Assembly: GCA_030024085.1 (NCBI GenBank)
Contig: JASEJE010000013.1
Coordinates: forward strand, 1 to 33,824
Length of the DNA: 33,824 bases
Origin: Bacillota bacterium
GTDB lineage: Bacteria; Bacillota; SHA-98; UBA4971
Direction of reading: 5' to 3'
Shown piece by piece: positions 13,230 to 22,363 of the stretch (its first letter is position 1; every line of letters starts with the position of its first letter). The position numbers and the translations under genes were made by a program. The notes beneath the pieces are model-generated. The model worked only from the letters and a program-made list of their open reading frames with translations, was not told the DNA's origin and searched no databases.

Positions 13230-14209
13230 AACACCGACTCCGGCGTGTAGTAGTCCTTCGCGTTCTCTCTCGTGACGAGTTCAGCGCTGAGGATGACCTT
13301 CGACGGAAGCTTGTTCTGGTAGAACCCGTTCAGCTTCTGGTCACGAAGCGCCATCACCGCCATGCTTACGCCGGTGGCTATCATGGACGGCGGATAGGTG
13401 ACGTCGGCGCGCACCAGCGGGTCGCCGTCGATTATCATCTTGATGATGTCCTTGGAACCCGCGCCCCCCAGGAAGAGCTTGATGTCCTTGCGGCCCGACT
13501 CCTTGTACGCCTGAAGAACGCCCTTCAGCACGTCGTCGTCCTGCGCCCAGACGCCATCGATCTCTTTATACTTCTGGAGGTAGTTCTCCATTATCTCGAG
13601 GCCCTTCTGCGTCGACCAGTACGCCGGCTGGGAGTCGAGGATCTCGATGCCGGGGTACTCCTTCATGACGGCCTTGAACGCCTCGACGCGCTCGGTGTTG
13701 ATGACGCAGGGGATTCCCTCGAGGACCACGATCTTGCCTTTCCCTTTTAGCTCCTTGGCCATCCATTCGCCCGCGACCCTTCCGAGACCAGGGTTGTCGC
13801 CGGCGACGTAGATGTTCTCAACGGGCTTCGTAAGACCCCTGTCGACTGAGACGATGAATATCCCTTTCTTGCTCGCCTTTTCCACAACAGGCGTGAGCGG
13901 CGCCGAGTCATGGGCGAGGATGACGAGTGCGTCTATGCCCTTGACCATCAGGTCCTCGACCTGGCCCACCTGCTGCTGGGCAGAGTCGGCCGTGACGAGG
14001 AAGAACGTGACGTCCTTGTCCTTCGCCTGCCAGTCGCTTATGGCCTTCTTGGCCCACCAGACGATGCCGCCCGTCCAACCGTGGTCCGCCGTGGGAATCG
14101 AGACGCCTACCCGGATCTTCTTGGGCGCCGCAATCGCGGAACCAAGCAGAACCGTTGCCGTCAGGCACAGCGTCAGGAGCAGGACCAGCCCAACTCTGAA
14201 CCTCTTCAT
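13226..14209 (-). CDS. ABC sugar transporter substrate-binding protein (RbsB/XylF type)
   Basis: An exported sugar-binding protein of about 327 residues. It has a positively charged start (MKRFR), a hydrophobic signal of about 20 residues and a probable signal-peptidase I site after AIAA; the single early Cys is not in a lipobox. The mature part begins KKIRVGVSIPTADHGWTGG. It shows the periplasmic-binding-protein type-1 pattern (VEDLMVKGIDALVILAHDS, VSVDRGL, AGDNPGLGRVAGEWMAKEL, VWAQDDDVLKGVLQAYKE) known from ribose, xylose and galactose binding proteins. GGAGGA lies 9 bp before ATG 14209; ATG 14215 would be too close. The permease and ATPase genes are upstream in the same operon. The stop codon is within a repeat terminus, so the extreme C-terminus may have been trimmed. 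Confidence 0.92.
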   Translation of the reverse strand: MKRFRVGLVLLLTLCLTATVLLGSAIAAPKKIRVGVSIPTADHGWTGGIVWWAKKAISDWQAKDKDVTFFLVTADSAQQQVGQVEDLMVKGIDALVILAHDSAPLTPVVEKASKKGIFIVSVDRGLTKPVENIYVAGDNPGLGRVAGEWMAKELKGKGKIVVLEGIPCVINTERVEAFKAVMKEYPGIEILDSQPAYWSTQKGLEIMENYLQKYKEIDGVWAQDDDVLKGVLQAYKESGRKDIKLFLGGAGSKDIIKMIIDGDPLVRADVTYPPSMIATGVSMAVMALRDQKLNGFYQNKLPSKVILSAELVTRENAKDYYTPESVF

Positions 14210-14394
14210 CACCATATCTCCTCCTTCAGCATTGCAGTGAGTTTCCGCTGTCTACCAGGTGCCAGACTTCCTCTACGCATAACCACACCAACGAACGCCT
14301 CGCGTAGCAATGCCTGGTGGCTCTCACCCCCAACCAGAATGCCAGCCTTCGCAGCCTTCGCATTCCTCGCATCCTTCGCGCCCCGCAACGCACC

Positions 14395-14605
14395 CTAAGT
14401 ATGGCGCCATAAGTTTTCGCCACTTTTCTTGAGGGTGCTAGGCTTGCCGGTGCTTGCACGACGGGGCGTCGAGAATTCGGCTGGCCCGTGCGCCAAATTC
14501 GAACGAGGCGCGCCGCGAGCGCGCCGTCCCCGGAGTGCAACACCGGCAACCCTGGAGAGCCCCTGCACGCTGAAAAGCAGCGCGGATTTCTGGCGATCTC
14601 CTTAG
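14395..14605 (+). repeat. CTAAGT-family repeat, 211-bp reference copy
   Basis: This copy begins CTAAGTATGGCGCCATAAG and ends TGGCGATCTCCTTAG. The core has GCTTGCCGGTGCTTGCAC paired with GTGCAACACCGGCAACC, GGGGCG with a CCCC arm, and an inner GGCGCGC/GCGCGCC hairpin. It sits in the 560-bp gap between the permease and binding-protein genes (14210-14769), where I see no gene; 14640-14765 is Pro/Arg-coding low-complexity sequence. Confidence 0.8.
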
Positions 14606-14769
14606 TTCGTCCGCAACGCATCCCTCCAACCCCGGGCTCACTCGACTTGCCCGGAAGCCTGTCGGTCAGCCGCACCGGCCGCACCGGTCCCGTTCTGAGC
14701 CCGAACCTGAGCCCGAGCCCGCCCACGGCTGCCCCCCTCCTCGGGCCCACGCCGAGTCCCGGCGTCCGC

Positions 14770-15747
14770 CTATCGCCGCTTGCCCTGGATGAGCACCGCG
14801 CCGATAATCACAAGCCCCTTGACGGTCCCCTGCAGGTAGGGAGACACGCCGAGCATGTTCAGCATGTTGTTGATTATCCCGAGGATGATCGCTCCAAACA
14901 CGGTCCCCGGGATCGTGCCGCTCCCGCCTGTCAGCGGAGTGCCGCCGATGATCACCGCTGCGATGGCGTCAAGCTCGAAGTTCAGCCCTGCGTTCGTGGA
15001 GCTTATGGAGTTGAGCCTCGATGAAAGCAGGACGGCTGACACCGCAACAGTCAGGCCCACGACAAGATATGAGGTGAACCTGATGACCTCGGTCTTTATT
15101 GCGGCGTACCTGGCCACCCTCTCGTTCGATCCGACGGCACATACGTACCGCCCGTACCGGGTGCGCGTCAGGACGATGTGGAAGACGACCGCAAGCCCCA
15201 GCATTATCCACACCGGGACGGGAATGCCGATGAGGTCGCCCATCCCGAGTTCGGGATACATCGAACTCGCCGAGCGGAATTCCCCGGCATTGCTGATATA
15301 CAGGGTCAGGGACCGAAATATGGCCATGGTGCCCAGCGTGGCAACGAACGGCGCGACCTTGCCCACGGTGATGATTAGCCCGTTGGCCGCCCCGCCCACA
15401 AGCCCAAGGAGCATCCCCACGACGATGGCAACGACGATCGCCCCGATCTCCCCGATCTCGCCGCCGAACTTGTTGAGGGTCAGGATGACGATGCCACCGA
15501 CGAGCGCGGTCATCGATCCCACGGAGAGGTCGATGCCGCCCGAGATGATCACGAACGTCATCCCCAGCGCGATGATCCCTGTGTACGAGACCTGCCGCAG
15601 TATGTTGAGGATGTTCTGCAGCTGCAAAAAGTATGGGCTCGCAATCGACGATATGATGAAGAGCAGGATGAGCGCATAGAGCGAGCCGAACCTCTCGTAG
15701 TCCAGCCTCTTCGGAACCATCTTCTTCGGAATTGCCCTGATGTTCAT
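14770..15747 (-). CDS. ABC sugar transporter permease (RbsC/XylH type)
   Basis: A 325-residue inner-membrane permease with about eight to ten hydrophobic helices. Family landmarks are the GIIALGMTFVIISGGIDLSVGSM segment after the second helix, the coupling-region stretch RTRYGRYVCAVGSNERVARYAAI, and the C-terminal AAVIIGGTPLTGGSGTIPGTV loop. These are characteristic of the BPD_transp_2 permeases for ribose, xylose or galactose. The ATG lies 1 bp after the TGA of the ATPase gene, so translation is probably coupled. Together with the double ATPase and the periplasmic protein it forms one importer. Confidence 0.95.
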   Translation of the reverse strand: MNIRAIPKKMVPKRLDYERFGSLYALILLFIISSIASPYFLQLQNILNILRQVSYTGIIALGMTFVIISGGIDLSVGSMTALVGGIVILTLNKFGGEIGEIGAIVVAIVVGMLLGLVGGAANGLIITVGKVAPFVATLGTMAIFRSLTLYISNAGEFRSASSMYPELGMGDLIGIPVPVWIMLGLAVVFHIVLTRTRYGRYVCAVGSNERVARYAAIKTEVIRFTSYLVVGLTVAVSAVLLSSRLNSISSTNAGLNFELDAIAAVIIGGTPLTGGSGTIPGTVFGAIILGIINNMLNMLGVSPYLQGTVKGLVIIGAVLIQGKRR

Positions 15748-15748
15748 G

Positions 15749-17269
15749 TCAGGAAGCCCGTCCCTTCAAGCCTGTAGCATAGTACATGATCTCTTCCTCG
15801 CAGATGCGGTCGCCTTCGAGGATGCCCGCGATGCGCCCGTCGCGCATTACCGCCACCCGGCTGCACATGCCGATGATCTCCTCGAGTTCCGAGGAGATCA
15901 GGATACAGGAGATGCCCGACATCACCAGTTGCCGGATGAAGTCGTATATCTCCTTCTTCGCGTTCACGTCTATCCCGCGTGTAGGCTCATCAAGGATGAA
16001 TACCTCCGGCCCTGGATCGAGGCTCTTCGCAAGCGACACTTTCTGCTGGTTTCCACCGCTCAGGAACTCCAACCTCGTCTCGATGGACGGCGCCTTGATG
16101 TTGAACGCGTCCACGTAGAACCTGGCCTTCTCCCGCTCCTTCCTGGCGTTGATGAGGAGCCTGCAATACTTGCCGAGCGAGACCAGGGTCGTGTTGGCGA
16201 CCAGGTTGAAGCTGGTGAGGATACCGATCCCCTGCCGGTCCTCCGACAGGTAGGCGATGCCGTGCCTTATCGCGTCGCCGGGCGAGTTCACCACGCACTC
16301 CTTGTCGTGGACGAGGATCTTCCCCGAGGTCTTCCTTCGCACCCCAATTAGCGCCTCGGCAAGTTCGGTGCGTCCTGCCCCGATGAGCCCGGCGAACCCC
16401 AGTATCTCGCCCTTCTTGAGGTCGAAGCTTACATCGTGGAGCACGCCCTTTACCGAAAGGCCCTCCACCCTCAGCACGGTCGTCCCCTGCGCCTCGACCT
16501 TCTCCGGGAAGATCGTGTCAAGCTCCCGCCCGACCATTCGCTTCGCTATCTCGTGCTCGCTCAGGTCCGTAGCGGAGTCGATGCTCACGGTCTCGCCGTC
16601 CCGGAGAACCATCACCCGGTCGCAGACGCGCTTCACTTCCTTCAGCCTGTGGGAGATGAAGATGACCGTGACGCCCCTCTCCTTGAGACGGCGCATGAGG
16701 TCCAACAGGACGTCGATCTCGTACTGGGTCAGCGACGCTGTGGGCTCGTCCATTATCAGGACCTTCGGGTCATGGGTGATCGCCTTCGCGATCTCCACCA
16801 TGCGCTTCTGGGCGACGCTGAGCCTGTCGATCCTCTCGTCGGGCGCGATGTCGGTGTGCAGGTCATGGAGCAACTCGCGCGCCTTCGACATCATCTTCTT
16901 CTTGTCGAGGAGCCAGGCGCCCACCCGGTACTCGTTCCCGAGGAAGATGTTCTCGTAGACGTTGAGGTCGCTCACCAGGTTGACTTCTTGAGGGATCATG
17001 GCGATACCGATCCTCTTCGCCACCCCTGCGTCCCTTATGTGGACGGGCTTTCCATCGAAGAAGATCTGCCCCTCCGACGGGGTGTAGGTGCCGCCAAGTA
17101 TCTTGATGAAGGTGGACTTGCCGGCACCGTTCTCGCCCACAATGCCGAATACCTCCCCCCGGCGGATCTCGACGTTGATGTCCTTCAGGACATACACTCC
17201 CGAGAACTCCTTGGAGATACCGGCGGTCTTGATGATCACGCCATCCATGCCATCCATGCGACTCTGCAT
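15749..17269 (-). CDS. ABC sugar transporter ATPase (RbsA/XylG/MglA type, two ABC domains)
   Basis: About 506 residues with two ABC domains in one chain, the hallmark of CUT2 sugar importers. Domain 1 has Walker A GENGAGKS, a degenerate signature LSVAQKRMVEIA and Walker B LIMDEPTASL. Domain 2 has a family-typical altered Walker A (GLIGAGRTE), a full signature LSGGNQQKV and Walker B FILDEPTRGIDV. The frame stays open to a GTG at 17305 that overlaps the previous stop as GTGA. However, GGAGG and AGGAT lie just before ATG 17269, and the conserved part begins IIKTAGISKEFSG, so I prefer 17269; ATGs at 17257 and 17248 are also possible. Confidence 0.94.
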   Translation of the reverse strand: MQSRMDGMDGVIIKTAGISKEFSGVYVLKDINVEIRRGEVFGIVGENGAGKSTFIKILGGTYTPSEGQIFFDGKPVHIRDAGVAKRIGIAMIPQEVNLVSDLNVYENIFLGNEYRVGAWLLDKKKMMSKARELLHDLHTDIAPDERIDRLSVAQKRMVEIAKAITHDPKVLIMDEPTASLTQYEIDVLLDLMRRLKERGVTVIFISHRLKEVKRVCDRVMVLRDGETVSIDSATDLSEHEIAKRMVGRELDTIFPEKVEAQGTTVLRVEGLSVKGVLHDVSFDLKKGEILGFAGLIGAGRTELAEALIGVRRKTSGKILVHDKECVVNSPGDAIRHGIAYLSEDRQGIGILTSFNLVANTTLVSLGKYCRLLINARKEREKARFYVDAFNIKAPSIETRLEFLSGGNQQKVSLAKSLDPGPEVFILDEPTRGIDVNAKKEIYDFIRQLVMSGISCILISSELEEIIGMCSRVAVMRDGRIAGILEGDRICEEEIMYYATGLKGRAS

Positions 17270-17301
17270 GAGATCCTGCGATCCTCCTGGCCCGGGGGCC
17301 C

Positions 17302-18291
17302 TCACTTCTTCATCGCCTGGTCGAAGGCGAGCGCCGACGGCTTGAAGTCGACCTTGCGGACGAACTCGAGGGCCTGTCTGGCGCCGAATTCCCGGTCCAT
17401 GCCGCTATCTTCCCACTCGACTGAAAGCGGCCCATCGTAATTCATGTCGTTGAGCGCCCGGATTATCTCCTCGAAGTTGACGTCGCCGTGGCCGAGGGAG
17501 CGGAAGTTCCAGCCCCTACGGCTGTCGCCGAACGGCAGGTGCGACCCGAGTATGCCCGAGCGACCGTCGAGCTTGACGGCAGCGTCCTTCATGTGCACGT
17601 GGTACACGCGATCGGCGAACTCCCGCAGGAAGAGGTGCGGGGTCACACCCTGCCACAGGAGGTGGCTCGGGTCGAAGTTCAGGCCCATGGTCGGACGGTG
17701 CTCGAACGCCTCGAAGAGACGCTGGGTGGTATAGAAGTCATACGCTATCTCAGTAGGATGGACCTCGAGCGCGAACCTGACGCCGCAGTGATCGAACTCA
17801 TCAAGAATGGGGGTCCAGAGCCTCACGATCTCCCTGAACGCGTCGTCGATCATCTCCTCGGAGGTCTGCGGGAACGAGTAGAAGAACTTCCAGATGGGGG
17901 AGCCCGTGAACCCGGTGACCACGCGGCACCCCATGTTCTTCGCGGCTCTCGCGGTGTGCTTCATCTCCTGGATCGCCCACTCACGAATCGCCTCGGGCTT
18001 ACCCTTCACTGCAGGCGGGGCGAAGTTGTCCAGGCGCGCGTCGTAGAGGTCGCCCACGCACTGCCCGGCGAGGTGCGCCCCGAGCGCCCAGCACTTCAGG
18101 TTGTGTTTCGCGAGGATCGCCTTCCGCTCCGCCACGTAGTCTGGGTCCTCGGCGGCCCGCTTCACGTCCATGTGATCGCCCCAGCAGGCGATCTCCAGGC
18201 CGTCGTATCCCCACTCCCCTGCTTTCCGGCACATCTCCTCAAAGGTCAGGTCGGCCCACTGCCCGGTGAAGATGGTCACTGGCCTCGCCAT
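17302..18291 (-). CDS. Sugar phosphate isomerase/epimerase-type TIM-barrel protein
   Basis: A 329-residue AP-endonuclease-2-like (xylose isomerase-like) TIM barrel, the family of IolE, IolH, UlaE and many sugar epimerases. Metal-site strands are visible in order: EIACWGDH, GFTGSP, ALEVHPTEIAYD (Glu ligand), LNFDPSHLLWQGV (Asp and His ligands), VHMKDA and GHGDVNFEEI, ending PLSVEWED (second Glu). The GGGAGG site lies 9 bp before the ATG. It lies between the ATPase and a Gfo/Idh/MocA dehydrogenase. That pairing is common in pathways where a sugar or polyol is oxidised at one carbon and then epimerised or dehydrated. The exact substrate cannot be read from sequence. Confidence 0.9.
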   Translation of the reverse strand: MARPVTIFTGQWADLTFEEMCRKAGEWGYDGLEIACWGDHMDVKRAAEDPDYVAERKAILAKHNLKCWALGAHLAGQCVGDLYDARLDNFAPPAVKGKPEAIREWAIQEMKHTARAAKNMGCRVVTGFTGSPIWKFFYSFPQTSEEMIDDAFREIVRLWTPILDEFDHCGVRFALEVHPTEIAYDFYTTQRLFEAFEHRPTMGLNFDPSHLLWQGVTPHLFLREFADRVYHVHMKDAAVKLDGRSGILGSHLPFGDSRRGWNFRSLGHGDVNFEEIIRALNDMNYDGPLSVEWEDSGMDREFGARQALEFVRKVDFKPSALAFDQAMKK

Positions 18292-18411
18292 CTCAGACTA
18301 CCTCCCTTGGACTAGAATCCCAGACTCGAAACCGACTCGCAGGGCCGCGCGCGAACAGGCCCTGGCACCAGGACCCTGCTGCATGGGACCTCACACGCAC
18401 GGGGCTTCGCG

Positions 18412-19587
18412 TCAACCCACATTGACCCACGTAGCACCCTTCTTCGAACTCTCCACGCACTTGTTGATGAACCTCACCCCGGCGACGCCCGCCTCTGCGC
18501 TCGGGAAATCCATGTCTTCAGGGGTCGGCGTTTCACCCGCCCGCTTCTTCATCAGGGCGCCGATGAAGGTCGAGTAGATGTTCGCGAACGCCTCGTAATA
18601 GCCCTCAGGGTGCCCGGACGGGATGCGCGAGAGCCGCGCCGCAGCAGGGTAGAGATAACCCTCGCCCCTCGACAGCACCTGGACGGGCTGGCCGAGGTAG
18701 GCGACCTTCAGGTAGTTGGGGCTCTCCTGCGCCCACTCGATGGAGCCTTTGGTGCCGAATATCCTCACACGCAGGTCGTTGTCGTGGCCTATCGCCACCT
18801 GCGAGCAGTGGTACACCCCGGTCGCGCCGCCCTCGTATCTCACGAGGATCTCTGCGTTGTCATCGAGGCTGCGATTCTCGCCGAAGACGTCGAGGCTCGC
18901 GCAGAGGGACTCTATCTTGAGCCCCGTTATGTAGGAGACCAGGTTCTCGATGTGGCTCCCGATGTCGCCCACGCAGTTGGAGATGCCGGTCTGCGCCGGG
19001 TCCGTCCGCCACGAAGCCTGCTTTTGCCCTGTCGCCTCGAGCGGGGTCGCAAGCCACCCCTGAAGGTACTCGGCGGAGATCACCCTGATGTCGCCGATGT
19101 CGCCGCGGCGGATCATCTCACGGGCGTGTTTCACCATGGGGTACCCAGTGTACGTGTAGGTGACCGCGACGAGAAGGCCGTTCTCCTTTGCTATGCGGGC
19201 GAGGTCCTCGGCCTGTTCCACCGTGAAGGTGAAAGGCTTGTCGCACACCACGTTGATGCCGTTTTCGAGGAACGCCTTCGCCACCGCGTAGTGGGCGTAG
19301 TTCGGCGTCACGATGGACACGAAATCGATCCCGTCATCCCTGGCGGCCTCCTGGCGCGCCATCTCCTCGAAATCGCGATACAGGCGCGACTCGTCGAGCC
19401 CCAGGCTCTTGCCCGTTGCCAGAGTGTTCTCGTGCTTTCTCGAGAACACGCCCGCCACAAGCTCGGCTTTCCCATCGAACATCGCAGCTTTCCTGTGGAC
19501 GTCCCCGATGAATGCACCGGGGCCGCCCCCGACCATCCCGAAGCGAAGCTTCCTGACGGCAGATCCGCCGTCCTTGCCCTCGATCAC
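18412..19587 (-). CDS. Gfo/Idh/MocA family NAD(P)-dependent oxidoreductase
   Basis: A 391-residue dehydrogenase. The N-terminal Rossmann domain begins LRFGMVGGGPGAFIGDVH, with a GxGxxG-like turn that here reads GGGPGAFIG. A CDKPF motif corresponds to the catalytic E-K-P (Asp in place of Glu, Lys retained). The C-terminal alpha/beta domain includes GDIGSHIENLVSYITG, which carries the substrate-site Asp and His. The GTG start at 19587 has AAGGGGAG 7 bp upstream. Members oxidise sugars or inositols in the cytoplasm. It is flanked on both sides by TIM-barrel sugar isomerase-like genes, so it probably handles the transported sugar or its derivative. Confidence 0.92.
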   Translation of the reverse strand: MIEGKDGGSAVRKLRFGMVGGGPGAFIGDVHRKAAMFDGKAELVAGVFSRKHENTLATGKSLGLDESRLYRDFEEMARQEAARDDGIDFVSIVTPNYAHYAVAKAFLENGINVVCDKPFTFTVEQAEDLARIAKENGLLVAVTYTYTGYPMVKHAREMIRRGDIGDIRVISAEYLQGWLATPLEATGQKQASWRTDPAQTGISNCVGDIGSHIENLVSYITGLKIESLCASLDVFGENRSLDDNAEILVRYEGGATGVYHCSQVAIGHDNDLRVRIFGTKGSIEWAQESPNYLKVAYLGQPVQVLSRGEGYLYPAAARLSRIPSGHPEGYYEAFANIYSTFIGALMKKRAGETPTPEDMDFPSAEAGVAGVRFINKCVESSKKGATWVNVG

Positions 19588-19624
19588 GGTACCACTCCCC
19601 TTCCGGATAGGATGTGTTTTGGCG

Positions 19625-20662
19625 TCATCCCCTGGCGAAAGACATGTCCATCCCCATGGCCCTGAAGATCTCGGTGTACGCCTTCACCGCGTCCCTGTCC
19701 CGCTCAGCGGCGGCCATGGCCTGCTCATCGATCCTGGACGCGATCTGATCGATGAACTCCCATTGGATGATGCTCTGCTTCACGGCCTCGACCTGGTTCT
19801 CTGTGTACGGGAACAGGTCGTAGCCGATGCGCTCGCCCCGGCTCCCGTAGCCGGCCTTCTGAAGTTCGCGGGCGAGCGCGATGGTCTCGGTGAAGAAGCT
19901 TGCGCCGACCATGTTGTCATCGTCGAACGTCCCCCAGCCGCTATTCGCGTGCTGGTGGCCGAGGAGGCCTTCCTTCGCGAGGAGGGCCGCGTACTCGGCG
20001 AGGTGCTCGCCGTTCATGAGCAGGTGTTGCCAGTCCATGTTGAGCTGCAGATTGCTCGTATCGACGCCTTTCTCCCTGAGCTTCCATACCACGTAGAGGC
20101 TCATGCCCATGTTCCGCATGAGGATCTTCATGGCGGGCTCGCTGTTCTTGTGCTCAAGGAACACCGTCACGCCTCTGGCAGCGGCGTGGCTCACGGCCTC
20201 AGCAATGCCGTCTATGAAGTAGGACCACACCTCTTTGTAGTCGGCCTGGAACGGGTAGTTGTATCCCTCGCCGCCGGGCCAGATGATAAACCTCGCTCCT
20301 ATGTGGGCAGCCAGGTCGATCCCGCGTTTCGTGATGGAGACCGCCTCCTGGCGACGCTCCTTCCTGGGATTGATGAACGACCCCTGCGCGAACTCGGGGA
20401 ACGAGAAGAGACCCAGGGCCAGGCAGTAAATGTCCTTCGGGCCCAGGGCTTTCCTGACAGCGTCGAGGTTGTCTTCGTTGAGCTCGTTGGGGTAGTGGAA
20501 CTCGAAACCGTCGACGTAGTCGGCGAGGCCTTCTGCGGCGCGAGCGGTGCGCTCTGCCATGGTCTCTTTGATCGCCTCGGGATGGTAGCCCCCGGGCATG
20601 AACCTCGTCGCGTTGGGCCCGAAAGCCCAGATCCCTACGGAGTTCTTGAGCCGTCGTTTCAT
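19625..20662 (-). CDS. Xylose isomerase-like TIM-barrel sugar isomerase
   Basis: A 345-residue TIM barrel. Features recalling XylA are ARFIIWPGGEGYNYPF (XylA has a similar WGGREGY strand), FLEHKNSEP (metal-binding Glu and substrate loop, like EPKPNEP), LNMDWQHLLM, and LLGHQHANSGWGTFDDD (like the HANRGD-type strand with metal ligands). It is shorter than XylA (about 390-440) and diverged, so it may isomerise another aldose such as rhamnose, lyxose or a hexose. GGGAGG lies 8 bp before ATG 20662; the upstream open frame of 33 codons lacks a site. It is the first enzyme gene after the repressor, and xylulokinase is in the same run, which fits aldose-to-ketose conversion followed by phosphorylation. 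Confidence 0.85.
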   Translation of the reverse strand: MKRRLKNSVGIWAFGPNATRFMPGGYHPEAIKETMAERTARAAEGLADYVDGFEFHYPNELNEDNLDAVRKALGPKDIYCLALGLFSFPEFAQGSFINPRKERRQEAVSITKRGIDLAAHIGARFIIWPGGEGYNYPFQADYKEVWSYFIDGIAEAVSHAAARGVTVFLEHKNSEPAMKILMRNMGMSLYVVWKLREKGVDTSNLQLNMDWQHLLMNGEHLAEYAALLAKEGLLGHQHANSGWGTFDDDNMVGASFFTETIALARELQKAGYGSRGERIGYDLFPYTENQVEAVKQSIIQWEFIDQIASRIDEQAMAAAERDRDAVKAYTEIFRAMGMDMSFARG

Positions 20663-20945
20663 TGCGATGCCTCCCAGTGCTGCAGTACAGGAATCTATGG
20701 AGCCGTGCGCGGTAACAGGCCGCGGTCTTCCTGCACGCCGCGCCACCGAGGAACATGTCACATGCCCCGCCAGGGCCTACCGCAGCGGGCCGCGGCCTGC
20801 GAGAGCCTGCGCTGCCTTGCCACGTCATCCCACTCTCACGTCGGCGCCGTCCCGTAAGTTGATGGGCGATCGCGGTAGCCGTCGGTACTTTGTAGAGGAA
20901 ACTGCGTCGTCCCGCCTGAGCGGTCGCGCCGGCGTTTTGCGCAGG

Positions 20946-22349
20946 TCAGAACGTTATCCTCGGCAGACTCAGGAAGTCGCTCAATACAAGCGATACTCCT
21001 CCAATCGCGCATGCGTCGGGACCAAGCATCGCCGGCACCACCCTGACGCCCTTGATGAGCTGGGACAGCCCGCGCGCCTCCATCTCTCTGGCGGCCTCGT
21101 CGAGCACCCAGTGCCCGCACCGCCCGACGGTATTCCCGACGATAACGACCTCCGGGTTAAACGCATTCACTATGCCTGCGATCCCGATCCCGAGATATCT
21201 TCCTGTTTCCCCGAGCACGTGTTGCGCTGCGGCGTCGCCCCGCTCGCATGCCTCCACCAGCACATCCACCGACAGCCTCGCCGCCGCGTCCGCCCCGGCT
21301 CCTGAGACCTCGGCCGCCGTGGCAGACGGCTTTGCGGCATCCACCGCGTCTGCCGTGCCTGCCTTGTCCGCCCTGCCTGTAGTGACCGCCGCGTCCTGGG
21401 CGGCCGGACCGCTCGCAGCGCCCTCAGCGTCAGACCGCCGGTGGTCCATGGCGAGCAACTCCCGAAGGATACAGGCCTCGCCGCGCTCCAGCACCTCTCT
21501 GGCCCTACGCAGCGTCGCGAGCTCGGAAGCGAGGGTCTCCCAGCAGCCCCGGTTTCCGCAGCCGCAGACCGGTCCGTCGGGGAGAATCGTGAAGTGTCCG
21601 AGTTCTCCGGCATACCCCGTGGCACCGCGATAAAGCTCTCCGTTCACGACGATGCCTGCACCGAGGCCCACCCCGACGCTCAGGTAAACCATATGGCGTA
21701 TCCCCTGCCCCGCGCCGAACCATTTCTCGCCGAGCGCGCCCACGTTGGCCTCGTTGTCCACGTAGACCGGGGCGTCGAACCGCTCCTGCAGCACGTCCTT
21801 GAGAGGCACGTTCTTCCACCTGAGGTTGGGCGCGAACTTGAGGACGCCGTGCTCCATCTCCACCAACCCCGGCACGCCTGCACCTATGCCGAGAAGGCCG
21901 CGAGGCGTAGACGGCGCGCCAGCCAGGATGTCTGCGATGCCGTCCAGCATCTTTTCAAGGATCCGCTTTTCCCCCATCTCCGGGCTGATGCTGAGCCTCT
22001 TGCGAGCGAGCACCTGCGCCCGGAGGTCCGCAAGGATAATCAGAATGTAGTTGACACCGAGGTCGACTCCGACGATCACCCCGGCCCCGGCGTTGAGCTG
22101 CAGCATTATGGGCTTGCGACCCATGGCCGAGGTGCCGGTGCCTATCTCCTTCACGAAGCTATCGTGGATAAGCTCATCCACAAGGGACGACACCGTCCCC
22201 CGGGTCAACCTCGAGATCCGCGCAATCTCCGCTCGCGAGATGGGCGCGTGTCGCCATATGATGTTGAGAATGACCGCCTTGTTGAGCTCCTTCACAAGGT
22301 CCTGGTTCCCCGTTGTGGGGCCTTTCTTCTCACCGAATGCCCTGTCCAT
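20946..22349 (-). CDS. xylR: ROK-family transcriptional repressor, XylR type
   Basis: About 467 residues. The N-terminal winged helix (about 13-75) has LNKAVILNIIWRHAPISRAE and SRLTRGTVSSLVDELI. The ROK sugar-kinase-like domain contains VGVDLGVNYI, an AGVPGLVE strand and DNEANVGALGEKWFGAG. It also has GYAGELGHFTI, with the His of the ROK zinc site, and the zinc cluster CGCGNRGCWE. The C-terminus has FNPEVVIVGN. Unusually, about 55 Ala/Asp/Thr-rich residues are inserted after the zinc region (coded at about 21275-21440). ATG 22349 has AGGAAG 6 bp upstream. A xyl-operator-like dyad lies 15 bp before the start. In Bacillus XylR, xylose releases the repressor; here the same logic is inferred for the downstream sugar operon. 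Confidence 0.92.
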   Translation of the reverse strand: MDRAFGEKKGPTTGNQDLVKELNKAVILNIIWRHAPISRAEIARISRLTRGTVSSLVDELIHDSFVKEIGTGTSAMGRKPIMLQLNAGAGVIVGVDLGVNYILIILADLRAQVLARKRLSISPEMGEKRILEKMLDGIADILAGAPSTPRGLLGIGAGVPGLVEMEHGVLKFAPNLRWKNVPLKDVLQERFDAPVYVDNEANVGALGEKWFGAGQGIRHMVYLSVGVGLGAGIVVNGELYRGATGYAGELGHFTILPDGPVCGCGNRGCWETLASELATLRRAREVLERGEACILRELLAMDHRRSDAEGAASGPAAQDAAVTTGRADKAGTADAVDAAKPSATAAEVSGAGADAAARLSVDVLVEACERGDAAAQHVLGETGRYLGIGIAGIVNAFNPEVVIVGNTVGRCGHWVLDEAAREMEARGLSQLIKGVRVVPAMLGPDACAIGGVSLVLSDFLSLPRITF

Positions 22350-22363
22350 CTGCACCTTCCTAT

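Noticed and set aside
20781-20801. GGCCGCGGCC palindrome as a terminator after the ROK gene
   Set aside because: There is no T-tract and it is an isolated GC palindrome of the kind expected in GC-rich DNA.
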